18,876 nucleotides of DNA from Bacteroidales bacterium (GCA_031287245.1 JAITTD010000144.1:1-18876), one strand, 5' to 3'; positions 7,241 to 15,685 are shown, counted from the first letter of the stretch. Program-made: numbers and translations. The notes: a model not told the origin generated them from the sequence alone.

Positions 7241-8986
7241 TTATTTCACTATTTTCACGCCCTTTGGCGCTTTCACCTGCGACACCACCTTACCGGCAGC
7301 ATCTTTCTTATGACTGATTTGCACTATCCCGTGAGGTGTGGGGAAAGTGCCTTCTACCCATTGCAGGTTTCCCAAATGTGGCTCCACACGGATAGCCTTA
7401 CAGCCGGGTTCCACCACCTGCACACCCAACACGTGTTGCGACAGCCACGAGGTAGGTCCCGACGCCCATCCATGGCAAAGGCTATGCCTAAGCTTCTGAT
7501 AGCAATAGTCGCCGAAATCGCCGTGAATATCCTTTTTCCCTTCGGGAACCAATTCATCAATGCCTGCGGCGTTTTCCGTCCAGTCCAAATTGAAATCTTC
7601 CCAAAAACTTGTGGCGCCCAAGTCCAACATTCCGCCCCAATAGCGGCTGATAATGTCCATAGCGGTTTGGTAATCGCCCGCTTTTGCCTGCGCCTGCAAC
7701 ATATAATAGCCATAGAATGTGGAAAAGTTCTTGGCTCCACCCACTGCAATCACTTCATTGTTAGCTTTATCGGCAGGCATCATATCGGCAAGCGCCAACA
7801 AAGCGGCTGCCTGTTTGAGTTGGTTGTGGAAAGGCACTTGTTTTTGCATCAGGGCAGCCGTTTCAGCGCATTGCCTGGCAAGTGATTTGTCGCCCAATAC
7901 GGTGCACAACTCGCTGCCCGCTTGGAATGCCATCACCATCAGTGCCTGCATCCCCGCGTTGATGCCCTGCCCGTTGGGGCTTGCGGGCCAATCGAGGAAA
8001 CCGCCTTCGTGAACCCGTTTACCGCTGGCATCCACTTCTTTGAATAAAATGCGAAGCAAATCGTTCAGGTAGGACTGTTGCTGTTTCAGATAATCAAGGT
8101 TGCCCTGATAACGGTACCAGTCGCGGTGAATGATGACCCACCACAGCGAATAGGAAAACATACCGTTCATCCATCCGGGCAGAGGGGTTATATCACGCGC
8201 CAAATCAAGGCTTTTGGGAATGACTTCGTTGTAACCGAATACGGTACTCACCGTCATCACTTCGGGGTGCAGATCGCCCAACCATACCAAGCGGTCGCGT
8301 TTGATGCCGTCCCAAATGTATTCCTGCATATTGAGATGCACCGTGTAGGCTCCTGTCATCCAGATGCGGTTCAAACGCTCGTCGTTGCAGCGGAATGAGC
8401 CCAAATAGGGAATATCGCGATAGGTAAATACAGCATTGACTTCTTTCAGGCGTATTTCCGTGTTGGGTTCGAGTAAATCGATGCGTACAAAGCGGAACCC
8501 GCTGTTGCCTGTCTCGGCAACGCCCAACCAAGGCAGTGTCATTGTGAAATCGCGCATAGCATGGTCGTTGGTAGCGCCGTTTTGCCCCACTGTGCTCATC
8601 GCTTCGCTCACTGACTCGCCGAAACGAACTCGAATTTTACCGCCGGAAGCGGTGACAAACTGGATGCCCCCTTGTATCTCTTTCCCAAAATCAAGCACAA
8701 TGGACGCAAATTCGTTCTCGGTGCTGTGCAGGCTGCAAGTATTGCTGTTGGACAGGTCACTTTGCCCGTTATTGCCTGCCGCCAACAGTCCTTCCGCATT
8801 CCTTATCAACTTGCCGCCGCCATCGTATTTCCACACGATACGCTGTGGCGTGATATAAGTGCGAACACGGGAATCGTTGAACGCCTTGCCTGCATATTCT
8901 TTCCCAAACACGGGAGGAAGAGTTTGGGAATACGTAATGCCCGTCAAAACGAGCAACAGAAGAAAAAATGAAAAAAACTTATTCAT
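7241..8986 (-). CDS. Secreted GH78-like alpha-L-rhamnosidase
   Basis: A 581-residue exported glycoside hydrolase resembling the six-hairpin alpha-L-rhamnosidases (GH78, Bac_rhamnosid). Residues 1-20 form a signal peptide ending at TYS-QT. A beta-sandwich region occupies about 90-190. The catalytic (alpha/alpha)6 barrel follows, with the family hallmark DGIKRDRLVWLGDLHPE (226-242) that includes acidic residues of the active site. Further acidic residues occur in SFWEDFNLDW (460-469), and HSLCHGWASGPTSWLSQHVL (501-520) leads into a C-terminal beta domain (PHLGNLQWVEGTFPTPHG, 536-553). The expected role is removal of terminal alpha-L-rhamnose from plant or bacterial glycans in the periplasm. No susC/susD pair is adjacent, so this is not a full polysaccharide utilisation locus within the window. 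Its TAA overlaps the alternative ATG of the reductase. Confidence 0.9.
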   Translation of the reverse strand: MNKFFSFFLLLLVLTGITYSQTLPPVFGKEYAGKAFNDSRVRTYITPQRIVWKYDGGGKLIRNAEGLLAAGNNGQSDLSNSNTCSLHSTENEFASIVLDFGKEIQGGIQFVTASGGKIRVRFGESVSEAMSTVGQNGATNDHAMRDFTMTLPWLGVAETGNSGFRFVRIDLLEPNTEIRLKEVNAVFTYRDIPYLGSFRCNDERLNRIWMTGAYTVHLNMQEYIWDGIKRDRLVWLGDLHPEVMTVSTVFGYNEVIPKSLDLARDITPLPGWMNGMFSYSLWWVIIHRDWYRYQGNLDYLKQQQSYLNDLLRILFKEVDASGKRVHEGGFLDWPASPNGQGINAGMQALMVMAFQAGSELCTVLGDKSLARQCAETAALMQKQVPFHNQLKQAAALLALADMMPADKANNEVIAVGGAKNFSTFYGYYMLQAQAKAGDYQTAMDIISRYWGGMLDLGATSFWEDFNLDWTENAAGIDELVPEGKKDIHGDFGDYCYQKLRHSLCHGWASGPTSWLSQHVLGVQVVEPGCKAIRVEPHLGNLQWVEGTFPTPHGIVQISHKKDAAGKVVSQVKAPKGVKIVK

Positions 8987-9010
8987 ACAGAAACCATATT
9001 ATTTGGAGTA

Positions 9011-9018
9011 CAAAATTA
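9011..9018 (-). promoter_or_regulatory. Putative rhamnosidase promoter -7 box
   Basis: On the minus strand this is TAATTTTG, matching TAnnTTTG, with a predicted start near 9007 and a leader of about 20 bases. TTTG elements occur upstream at spacings of 17 and 23 rather than 19-21, so the -33 assignment is weak. Confidence 0.45.
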
Positions 9019-9069
9019 ATAATTTTTACAAAAAACAAAAACAATTCAGAAAAAAAATCATGAATATCG

Positions 9070-9077
9070 TATATTTG
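9070..9077 (+). promoter_or_regulatory. -7 box abutting the DUF488 gene start
   Basis: TATATTTG matches TAnnTTTG and ends four bases before the ATG at 9082. Transcription would therefore begin at or within a base or two of the start codon, giving a leaderless mRNA. No TTTG is seen at -33. Confidence 0.5.
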
Positions 9078-9081
9078 TACC

Positions 9082-9963
9082 ATGTTTTACAGACGAAAAA
9101 TCATATTGACATTGTTGCAATTATTTGACAATGAACTTGAAAAGATTCGATTGCAAAAATTATTGTTCCTTTTTACTCAACGGCAAGTAAAAAGAGAATA
9201 TGATTTTATTCCTTATAAATTCGGTTGCTATTCCTATTCAGCCAATGCCGATTTAACGGCAATGGTGCAAAAAGGTATTTTGGCTGAAACCGAAACCTGT
9301 TTTATCTCAAATGATATGATCGATTATCTGAAAATCATTAAACAAAAAGACAAGGAATATTTACAGGAAGTGAAGGCATTATACGGAAACATGAATAGTC
9401 ATGCTTTAATGAAACACACCTATATTAATTTTCCCTATTGGGCTATTAACAGTACCGTAACAAACATTCTTTCGCCTGCAGAATTGGGAAAAGTGACCGA
9501 AAGTAAACCCAAATCAAACAAAACGATTTTATTTACAATCGGTTATGAGGGTATTTCATTGGAGGAATATTTGAATCGTCTGATCAGGAATGATGTGAAA
9601 ATTTTGGTTGATGTCCGAAATAATCCGTTGAGCATGAAATACGGATTTAGTAAAAGCCAACTCAAACGCTATTGTGAAAATCTGGGAATCCAATATGTGC
9701 ATTTCCCGGAAGTGGGCATACAATCGGAGCAACGGCAAGAACTGAATACGCAGGCAGATTATGATAAACTGTTTACAGATTACAGAAACAATAATCTTAC
9801 AAAAACACAACCCACTCAATACGCTATTTTGGAATTGCTCAAAAAGCAACAGCGCATTGCTCTGACCTGCTTTGAGGCAAATATTAGCCAATGTCACCGC
9901 AAACATTTAGCAGAGGCGATTGCCAATCTACCCGAATTTGATTATGAATTAATACATATCTAA
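9082..9963 (+). CDS. DUF488 protein with N-terminal DUF4065-like domain
   Basis: A 293-residue two-part protein. Residues 148-293 are a DUF488 domain: TIGYEGISLEEYL (152-164), LVDVRNNPLSMKYGFSKSQL (175-194), the PEVGI loop (209-213), YDKLFTDY (227-234) and the C-terminal CFEANISQCHR (263-273) with its Cys-His-Arg. DUF488 has no settled function. The first 130 residues resemble the helical region of DUF4065/SocA (Panacea) antitoxin-type domains: IRLQKLLFLFT (22-32) and YDFIPYKFGCYS (40-51); this is a pattern judgement, not a search result. The ATG at 9082 is preferred because the conserved LQKLL helix follows closely. The next gene begins one base after its stop, so the two are almost surely co-expressed. 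AT content is visibly higher than in ahcY or hppA, hinting at horizontal acquisition. Confidence 0.8.
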   Translation: MFYRRKIILTLLQLFDNELEKIRLQKLLFLFTQRQVKREYDFIPYKFGCYSYSANADLTAMVQKGILAETETCFISNDMIDYLKIIKQKDKEYLQEVKALYGNMNSHALMKHTYINFPYWAINSTVTNILSPAELGKVTESKPKSNKTILFTIGYEGISLEEYLNRLIRNDVKILVDVRNNPLSMKYGFSKSQLKRYCENLGIQYVHFPEVGIQSEQRQELNTQADYDKLFTDYRNNNLTKTQPTQYAILELLKKQQRIALTCFEANISQCHRKHLAEAIANLPEFDYELIHI

Positions 9964-9964
9964 A

Positions 9965-10795
9965 ATGGCTTTAACCAAAGTTTTAATAACAGTGGTAACA
10001 TACCCTTTGCCTTCTCGCAGTTACGATGAATTAATTTGTACAGCAGGAGTATTGGAAACGGGGGAATGGATTCGCATATATCCAGTACCTATGAAATTTT
10101 TAATGGGACTGCGAGAAAATGGAAAAATGGAATCATTCAAATATACTTGGATAGAATTAGACTTAAAAAAGCGGACAGATGATTTTCGTCCGGAAAGTCA
10201 TTCCCCTGTGCATTATAATTTTAACGATATAATAATATCCGGTAAGATTGATACTAAAAGCAATTGGGCTGAACGGAAAAAGTATTGTACTGTAAATATT
10301 TACACAAATCTATCCAAACTGATTGAAGATTCAAAAGCACCGAACAATATTTCATTGGCAACTTTCAAACCAACAAAAATTATTGGTCTTGAAATTATAA
10401 AAGAAGAAAGTCGCGAATGGAAAGATGAATGGAAAGCCCTGCGAAAACAAACAGACTTGTTTGAACCCGATAGAAGTCCTGAAATACAAATACGTAAATT
10501 GCCGTATAAATTTCTCTACAAATTTATTGATGATGCAGGCAAAGAAAGTCGCTTAATGATAGAAGATTGGGAAATAGGTCAGTTGTATTGGAATTGCCTT
10601 GCCAAATACGAAGGGAACGAATCAAAAGCACTGGATATGGTTAGAGAGAAATATGAAAAGAAGTTTTTAAAAGAAAATGAACTTTTCTTTTTTCTTGGTA
10701 CAACAAGAGAATGGCATATGCGCAGAGCAAAAAATCCATTTGTGATTATTGGAGTTTTTTATCCGAAAAAGGAATTAACGGGGAGATTGTTTTAA
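9965..10795 (+). CDS. Uncharacterised partner of the DUF488 protein
   Basis: A 276-residue soluble protein that I do not recognise as a named family. Visible features: a strand-rich start (TKVLITVVTYPLPSRSYDEL, 4-23) followed by GVLETGEWIRIYPVP (28-42); a charged middle rich in Lys and Glu (145-165); IEDWEIGQLYWNC (199-211); and a hydrophobic C-terminal FFFLGTTREWHM (241-252) then NPFVIIGVFYP (257-267), which looks like a conserved core. There is no signal peptide or membrane span. The ATG lies one base after the DUF488 stop, so translational coupling is likely and the two proteins probably act together. Like its partner it is AT-rich. Candidate roles such as nucleic-acid binding or defence are speculation only. 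Confidence 0.75.
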   Translation: MALTKVLITVVTYPLPSRSYDELICTAGVLETGEWIRIYPVPMKFLMGLRENGKMESFKYTWIELDLKKRTDDFRPESHSPVHYNFNDIIISGKIDTKSNWAERKKYCTVNIYTNLSKLIEDSKAPNNISLATFKPTKIIGLEIIKEESREWKDEWKALRKQTDLFEPDRSPEIQIRKLPYKFLYKFIDDAGKESRLMIEDWEIGQLYWNCLAKYEGNESKALDMVREKYEKKFLKENELFFFLGTTREWHMRRAKNPFVIIGVFYPKKELTGRLF

Positions 10796-10807
10796 TTTAA
10801 GCCAAAA

Positions 10808-11548
10808 ATGTATCACGAATATAAGCCCGACATACGATTAGCGCCTTTTATTGAAACTTATTGGAATACAGCAGGTTTCGTAGAAAAAGCAACGCCGTTT
10901 AAGGTGCTGCCCGATGGTTGCGTGGATATTGTTTTCACGTTTGGCGATGATGCAGGAAACGATCACTCTGTCGAAATCGTGGGAACGATGACCGCAGCCC
11001 TCCATCTTGTGCTTTCGGGCAATGTGCGTATGTTCGGTATTCGTTTTCGCCCTGCGGGAATTTCCGCCTTTACCCGCGTGCCCGTTGAGAAATTTACAGA
11101 TTACAGGTTTGATGCGACTTTAGTTGAAACGCTTTTGGACAGGCATTTTTTTGAAATTTTAATGCAAAAGCACACTGTGGAAGAGGTGGTTTGCCACGTT
11201 GATCGTTATTTGATTTCCAAACTGCCATGCCTGTATCAGACTGAAAAACAAATTGTTCATGCCGTTGACCTGATTTATTTGGCAAAAGGGCAAATTTCGC
11301 CTGTTGAAATTGCATCGGAAGTTTGTCTGTGTCAGCGGCATTTCGAGCGGAAATTCAGGGCGGCGATTGGTGTCAGCCCTAAAATGTTTTCCAAAATTGT
11401 ACGGTTCAAAAATGCCTTGAAATGTTTGAAAAATACGCAGAACAATGATTTATTGACAGTTGCCGTTAATTGCGGTTATTACGATCATACGCATTTGATT
11501 AAAGATTTCAAAGCCTTCAGCGGCGACGTTCCTTCTTCGTTTAAATAA
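10808..11548 (+). CDS. AraC-family transcriptional regulator
   Basis: A 246-residue regulator. The N-terminal domain (about 1-125; KVLPDGCVDIVFTFGD at 32-47, MFGIRFRPAGISAF at 75-88) is of the DUF6597 sensor type common in Bacteroidota AraC proteins. The C-terminal two-helix-turn-helix domain spans about 150-246: first HTH IASEVCLCQRHFERKFRAAI, second LLTVAVNCGYYDHTHLIKDF, ending with the usual Phe and Pro-rich tail. It starts 12 bases after the DUF488 partner gene and could belong to the same transcript. This sensor type is often found beside VOC and YjbR-like genes, as here, suggesting it may control those neighbours. The ligand is unknown. Confidence 0.92.
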   Translation: MYHEYKPDIRLAPFIETYWNTAGFVEKATPFKVLPDGCVDIVFTFGDDAGNDHSVEIVGTMTAALHLVLSGNVRMFGIRFRPAGISAFTRVPVEKFTDYRFDATLVETLLDRHFFEILMQKHTVEEVVCHVDRYLISKLPCLYQTEKQIVHAVDLIYLAKGQISPVEIASEVCLCQRHFERKFRAAIGVSPKMFSKIVRFKNALKCLKNTQNNDLLTVAVNCGYYDHTHLIKDFKAFSGDVPSSFK

Positions 11549-11590
11549 AAAAAGTCGATTTTTTACACAAACTATTTCGCAGTTGCATTG

Positions 11591-11598
11591 TACTTTTG
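11591..11598 (+). promoter_or_regulatory. Putative promoter of the YjbR-VOC pair
   Basis: TACTTTTG matches TAnnTTTG, with a predicted start near 11602 and a 13-base leader to the ATG at 11615. No TTTG at -33, consistent with a promoter that needs an activator such as the adjacent AraC protein, though this is only inference. Confidence 0.5.
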
Positions 11599-11614
11599 CA
11601 AAAAATAAAACACA

Positions 11615-11974
11615 ATGAAATACGATTTTATACAGGAGTATTGCCTCTCTAAAAAAGGCGCGGAGGAAGATTACAAGCGGGAATGGGACGCTATTCGCTA
11701 TGCTGTTTGCGGAAAAATGTTCGCTTTGGTGGGCAACGACGGCGCGGGGAATCCGATTATTTCGGTAAAACACAAGCCCGAATATGGCATCGAATTGCGG
11801 GAAAAGTACAGCGAAATCGTTGCCGGTTACTATCTTAATAAAACGCATTGGAGTTCGATGTCGTTGAGCGGCAATGTTCCCGAAGAAGTATTGAAAAAGA
11901 TGCTTGACGACTCTTATGAGTTGATTTTCAATTCGCTGAGTAAAAAAGTGCAAACGGAAATGATGAACAAATAA
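11615..11974 (+). CDS. MmcQ/YjbR family protein
   Basis: A 119-residue protein of the MmcQ/YjbR (CyaY-like fold) family. It shows the family layout: CLSKKGAEEDYKREW (11-25), a CGKMFALVG strand (32-40), IELREKYSEIVAGYYLNKTH (60-79) and WSSMSLSGNVPEEVLKKMLD (80-99), ending in a helix DSYELIFNSLSK. Length is normal. Members have been proposed to bind DNA, but the biochemical role is not established. It is followed 12 bases later by the VOC gene; both are downstream of the -7 box at 11591. Confidence 0.88.
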   Translation: MKYDFIQEYCLSKKGAEEDYKREWDAIRYAVCGKMFALVGNDGAGNPIISVKHKPEYGIELREKYSEIVAGYYLNKTHWSSMSLSGNVPEEVLKKMLDDSYELIFNSLSKKVQTEMMNK

Positions 11975-11986
11975 AATTCAAAGAAG

Positions 11987-12418
11987 ATGAACAGAATCAA
12001 TGTAATTTGTTTGGGTGTTCGGGATATGGCAAAATCCGTGCGTTTTTACCGTGAGGGGCTGGGTTTCAAGACCAATGAAAAAGAGGATAATCCGAAAGTT
12101 ATCTTCTTTAGCACTAACGGAACGAAGTTTGAGCTGTACCCATTGGAACTTCTGGCGCAGGACATTAACGAGGGCACGCCTCCTGCCGTTAGCGCAGGAT
12201 TTGCAGGCATAACGCTGGCTTACAACACCCGTAGCGAAGCAGAGGTACATGAGGTCATTGAGTTGGCGCGAAAAGCGGACGCAACCATAGTCAAAGAGCC
12301 GCAAAAGGCTTTCTGGGGTGGTTATCACGCCTATTTCGCCGACCCCGACGGCTACTATTGGGAAGTGGCGCACAACCCTTTTGTCAATTTCGACGACAGC
12401 GACATGCTTGTCCTGTAA
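11987..12418 (+). CDS. VOC (glyoxalase/dioxygenase superfamily) protein
   Basis: A 143-residue two-module VOC-fold protein. The opening INVICLGVRDMAKSVRFYRE (4-23) and the closing AYFADPDGYYWEVAHNPF are typical. Terminal E of the WEVA strand is a possible metal ligand, but the His usually found near the start of the first strand is absent, so a standard glyoxalase I metal site is doubtful. The family includes glyoxalases, dioxygenases and antibiotic-binding proteins; this member could be any of these or a simple binder. It forms a pair with the YjbR gene and converges on the PHP gene, with only 27 bases between the stop codons and no clear terminator. Confidence 0.88.
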   Translation: MNRINVICLGVRDMAKSVRFYREGLGFKTNEKEDNPKVIFFSTNGTKFELYPLELLAQDINEGTPPAVSAGFAGITLAYNTRSEAEVHEVIELARKADATIVKEPQKAFWGGYHAYFADPDGYYWEVAHNPFVNFDDSDMLVL

Positions 12419-12445
12419 GTGAATGAGCCGCCGAGGAAAAGACAG

Positions 12446-13612
12446 TTATCTGCAGGCTTTTACAATCACTTCATTTCCCAAGTTCACCAGATCTTTTCTG
12501 TTGGCGATTTGTGCTTCGCCGGTTTTCACATTCACATAACCCTGTTTGCCTTGGCTGCGTAGATGCTGGTGGGCTGCAATCACGCAGGCGCCTTCGTAAT
12601 TGACGCGGTGCAGATAGTCGGTCAGCGGTACGCCGCCTCTGCAAGCGACGGTCAATGGCGCTAAGCCCGGCGCGTTATGCTCTGTGCCGAAGGTAATCAC
12701 AAAATTTTGCTCGTCAAAATAACGCACGAAAGGTTCGAGTATTTCCAATTGGTTGCGACCCGGAATCAGTTCGATGGAAAAGATTTTCTGTTCCATCAAT
12801 TGGCGGCACATCGCTTCTTTGTCGGATTCAAACTCAGTGAAATTCCCCTTGACATCGTCCAAAAGTACCGGATAGCAAGGGATTCCGCCTGCATTCAAAA
12901 ATATCGCCTTCACTTCCTCTACGGAAAGAAACGCTTTATCGTCCTCTTCCACAAAGGCTTTGCCGCCCGCTTTCAGAAGATTGTTGCGCAATTCGTTTTC
13001 CAATGCGGCGTTGTTGGTTATGTCCACTGCGGTCTCCTTGCCTGAATAGATTTTCTGCAACAACGCCTTGCGTTCTGTTTCGTTGCGTGCCATTTCAGCA
13101 ACTGCAATGCGCAAAGCCTGCGCTATATGGCGCTCACGCACCAATTGACGGGCATATTTGCGTTTGATTTCCTCGTAAGTGAACGACAGTGGAATGCTCA
13201 ACTCTTTCAACCACCCGTTCAGTAAGGCAATCATATCTGCTACCTGCCGCTGGCTCTCGTTTTTCACGCTTTCCAACCTGTCTTTATACTTTCCCGACAA
13301 AGAAACCGGATAGTCCAATCCCTTGCCGCTGAAATACGTGCGCCCCGGGTTGTTGGGGTCGTTCACGCGGATGCCTGCGGCTTGCTGTTTCTTCGACAGG
13401 GCAATGGCTTCAATGTTGAACAGCGGGAAAAAGCGATTGCGCGTTGCCGTTTCATTAAATTCATCGTAGCCGTCGGTTACATAGAAGTCGTTGATTCCCA
13501 TTACTTTCATGTTTTCCTCTACAGCCATTGTCGCCATTTGGTTCATGTCGGCAAAGGCGCTGAAAGAGTAAGGCGTATGGAAATGTCCGTTCACTTTTAG
13601 TATTTCTATCAT
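12446..13612 (-). CDS. Divergent PHP-domain protein
   Basis: A 388-residue protein with PHP (polymerase and histidinol phosphatase) metal-site elements. Motif I is clear: GHFHTPYSFS (9-18). After that it departs from the family. The usual TDH of motif II is replaced by NDF (41-43) in MGINDFYVTDGY; motif III keeps NIEAIAL with E68; the common AHP triad after GGIP is YPV (243-249); and GTEHNAPG (309-316) supplies E311 and H312. A long helical insertion fills about 110-230. It may therefore be an atypical metal-dependent phosphoesterase or one that has lost activity. The ATG lies six bases after the pgpH stop, so it should be translated from the same message. Confidence 0.8.
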   Translation of the reverse strand: MIEILKVNGHFHTPYSFSAFADMNQMATMAVEENMKVMGINDFYVTDGYDEFNETATRNRFFPLFNIEAIALSKKQQAAGIRVNDPNNPGRTYFSGKGLDYPVSLSGKYKDRLESVKNESQRQVADMIALLNGWLKELSIPLSFTYEEIKRKYARQLVRERHIAQALRIAVAEMARNETERKALLQKIYSGKETAVDITNNAALENELRNNLLKAGGKAFVEEDDKAFLSVEEVKAIFLNAGGIPCYPVLLDDVKGNFTEFESDKEAMCRQLMEQKIFSIELIPGRNQLEILEPFVRYFDEQNFVITFGTEHNAPGLAPLTVACRGGVPLTDYLHRVNYEGACVIAAHQHLRSQGKQGYVNVKTGEAQIANRKDLVNLGNEVIVKACR

Positions 13613-13618
13613 TTTCTT

Positions 13619-15685
13619 TTATTTTTCATATTTGGGATATTCGATGCGTACATGATGGATATTCATCAGGCGATTTTTGATGATTTTTTTTGCGATATTG
13701 ATGTCGCGGTAAGTGATATTGGCATCGTCAAACTGGTCTTCCATCACCTGAAAATTCACCACATTGTCCACCAAATCGCTGATGGCTGACTGTGTCACCT
13801 CTTTCAGGCTGCGTGACGCGGCTTCTATGGAATCGCACATCATCAGTATCACCATTTCCTTGGAAAAAGGAATCGGTCCGGGATAAGTGAACTTGTTCCG
13901 GTCGATGTTGTCGTTGGGGTGTTTTATCTGATATTGGTGGTAGAAATACCGGACAACCGTAGTGCCGTGGTGTGTCCTGATGAAATCAATGATATGGCTT
14001 GGAATCCGGTTCTTTTTGGCGATATCTGCTCCGCTGTGAATATGGTCAATGATGATTTGGGCGCTGTTTTCGGGTTCCAGTCCATCGTGTGGATTATGAT
14101 TTCCCGATTGGTTTTCGATGAAAAAGTTGGGACGCGAAGTTTTGCCGATGTCGTGATACAGCGCACCGGTGCGGATAAGTAAGGGATTACCCCCGATTTT
14201 CTGTATCACCTCTTCAGCGATATTTGCCACTTGCAGCGAATGTTGGAAAGTGCCGGGCGCCACCTCTGCCAATTTGCGCAACAGCGGCTGGTTGGTATCC
14301 GACAGTTCCATCAGGGTAATATTGGAAATGAATCCGAACAATTTTTCAAAAATGAAGATGCTCGGATAAATGGCAAACAGCAGTAGCCCGCTTACCCCGA
14401 ACCAGACATAATTCATCCATTCAAGTTGCTGAAATTTAACGCCCTGCATGAGAAACAGCGCCGTATAGGAAAACGAATAGATGCCGACAACCCACAGGAC
14501 AGTGCGAAACAGATTACCGCGCCGATAAAGGGTGTGCACGTTGGCAATGCTCACCACGCCGGTGATAAAGTTGAGAAAGACGAACTCGAAGCCGTTTGGC
14601 GCCAGAAATCCGATGATGATCGTTGTGACGGTGAACACGAAAGTAGCGGTACGCGCATCGAAGAAGGTGGCGATTATCACGGGCAGCAGAATAAACGGGA
14701 CAGCATAGAGGTTAAAATAACTGTTGCGAACCACAATGCAGGCTAACCCTGTAAAAAGTACCATCATCAGCAGGATGAAGCCTGTGCGTGCCATATTTCG
14801 GAAAATATCCTTGCGGAAAAACATCAGGAACAGGTAAATCAATCCAAAACACAGGCTGACCAGGCATATCTGCCCCACCAAAACCTGCCAGTAATTACCG
14901 GAAGATCCTAATTTACTCACAAATTCGTACTTCAATGAAGTTAAAGCGGTGTATTTTTCATCGTTGATCACTTCCCCGCGGGCAATGATTTTTTTGTTGA
15001 CAGGAATGACGCCCTTGGTAGGCGATATTTTGTTGAGCGCCTCGGTTTGGGCTGCAGTGGTAATATCGGCATTGAGGATGAGATTGGGCTGTATGAAATT
15101 ATTCATGTCGAGGTCTTTCATAAACTCCCGCTCTTCCGTATTGGTCAAGTGATTGATGTCGGCAACTACCGCTTCGTAAGCCAGTTTCTGCGTAAACACT
15201 TCATCCTTTGACATATCCTCTACCACATTATTTTTAATGACCACAATATGCTTGGAAGGCGAGTGCAGCATGGGAACATCATCTTCCATCAAAATGCCTT
15301 TCTGATAGATGGAATCCAACAGGTTTAACCCTTTATGATACAAAAACAGGCGTTTATACAAAAGAATCTCTGCTTTTTCCCAGTTTTTATCGAATGTTTG
15401 CTTGTACAGTTCTTTTACTTGCCTTGCCACGTCTGTTTTATAAGTGTAATACACCACAAAATTAGTGCGCAAACTGTCCGTTTCCTTGTCAAGTTCGCTT
15501 TGCGTCTTTTGCAAGGGCACATCAAAAGGTGCGTATAAATCGTCATGCCCCCATATCTTGCCTTTTTGAATCTCGTATGGGAATTTACCTTCGCGCGGAA
15601 ACAGGAAACACACAGCCACAATGCTCGCCAGATAGAGCAGAAGGATATAGGTGTGAGTTCGTACAACTAATAAAAAGTTCGACAT
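13619..15685 (-). CDS. pgpH: 7TM-HD family phosphohydrolase (PgpH-like c-di-AMP phosphodiesterase)
   Basis: A 688-residue inner-membrane protein. After an N-terminal membrane helix (about 11-29) comes a large extracytoplasmic 7TMR-HDED domain (about 35-260), then a cluster of about seven helices (265-450) and a cytoplasmic HD domain. The HD motifs are intact: GTFQHSLQVANIAEE (478-492), TGALYHDIGK (506-515), HDGLEPENSAQIIIDHIHSG (533-552) and the later THHGT (571-575). The family includes PgpH, which hydrolyses cyclic di-AMP, so control of osmotic and cell-wall homeostasis is expected. An in-frame start at 15739 exists, but it lies upstream of the promoter at 15708-15739; the ATG at 15685 gives a normal N-terminus (MSNFLLVVRTHT) and is chosen. 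The PHP gene follows after six bases. Confidence 0.93.
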   Translation of the reverse strand: MSNFLLVVRTHTYILLLYLASIVAVCFLFPREGKFPYEIQKGKIWGHDDLYAPFDVPLQKTQSELDKETDSLRTNFVVYYTYKTDVARQVKELYKQTFDKNWEKAEILLYKRLFLYHKGLNLLDSIYQKGILMEDDVPMLHSPSKHIVVIKNNVVEDMSKDEVFTQKLAYEAVVADINHLTNTEEREFMKDLDMNNFIQPNLILNADITTAAQTEALNKISPTKGVIPVNKKIIARGEVINDEKYTALTSLKYEFVSKLGSSGNYWQVLVGQICLVSLCFGLIYLFLMFFRKDIFRNMARTGFILLMMVLFTGLACIVVRNSYFNLYAVPFILLPVIIATFFDARTATFVFTVTTIIIGFLAPNGFEFVFLNFITGVVSIANVHTLYRRGNLFRTVLWVVGIYSFSYTALFLMQGVKFQQLEWMNYVWFGVSGLLLFAIYPSIFIFEKLFGFISNITLMELSDTNQPLLRKLAEVAPGTFQHSLQVANIAEEVIQKIGGNPLLIRTGALYHDIGKTSRPNFFIENQSGNHNPHDGLEPENSAQIIIDHIHSGADIAKKNRIPSHIIDFIRTHHGTTVVRYFYHQYQIKHPNDNIDRNKFTYPGPIPFSKEMVILMMCDSIEAASRSLKEVTQSAISDLVDNVVNFQVMEDQFDDANITYRDINIAKKIIKNRLMNIHHVRIEYPKYEK

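Noticed and set aside
9556..9906. Minus-strand frame of 116 codons inside the DUF488 gene
   Set aside because: The + strand frame holds the conserved DUF488 motifs in the same interval; the reverse frame has no family features.
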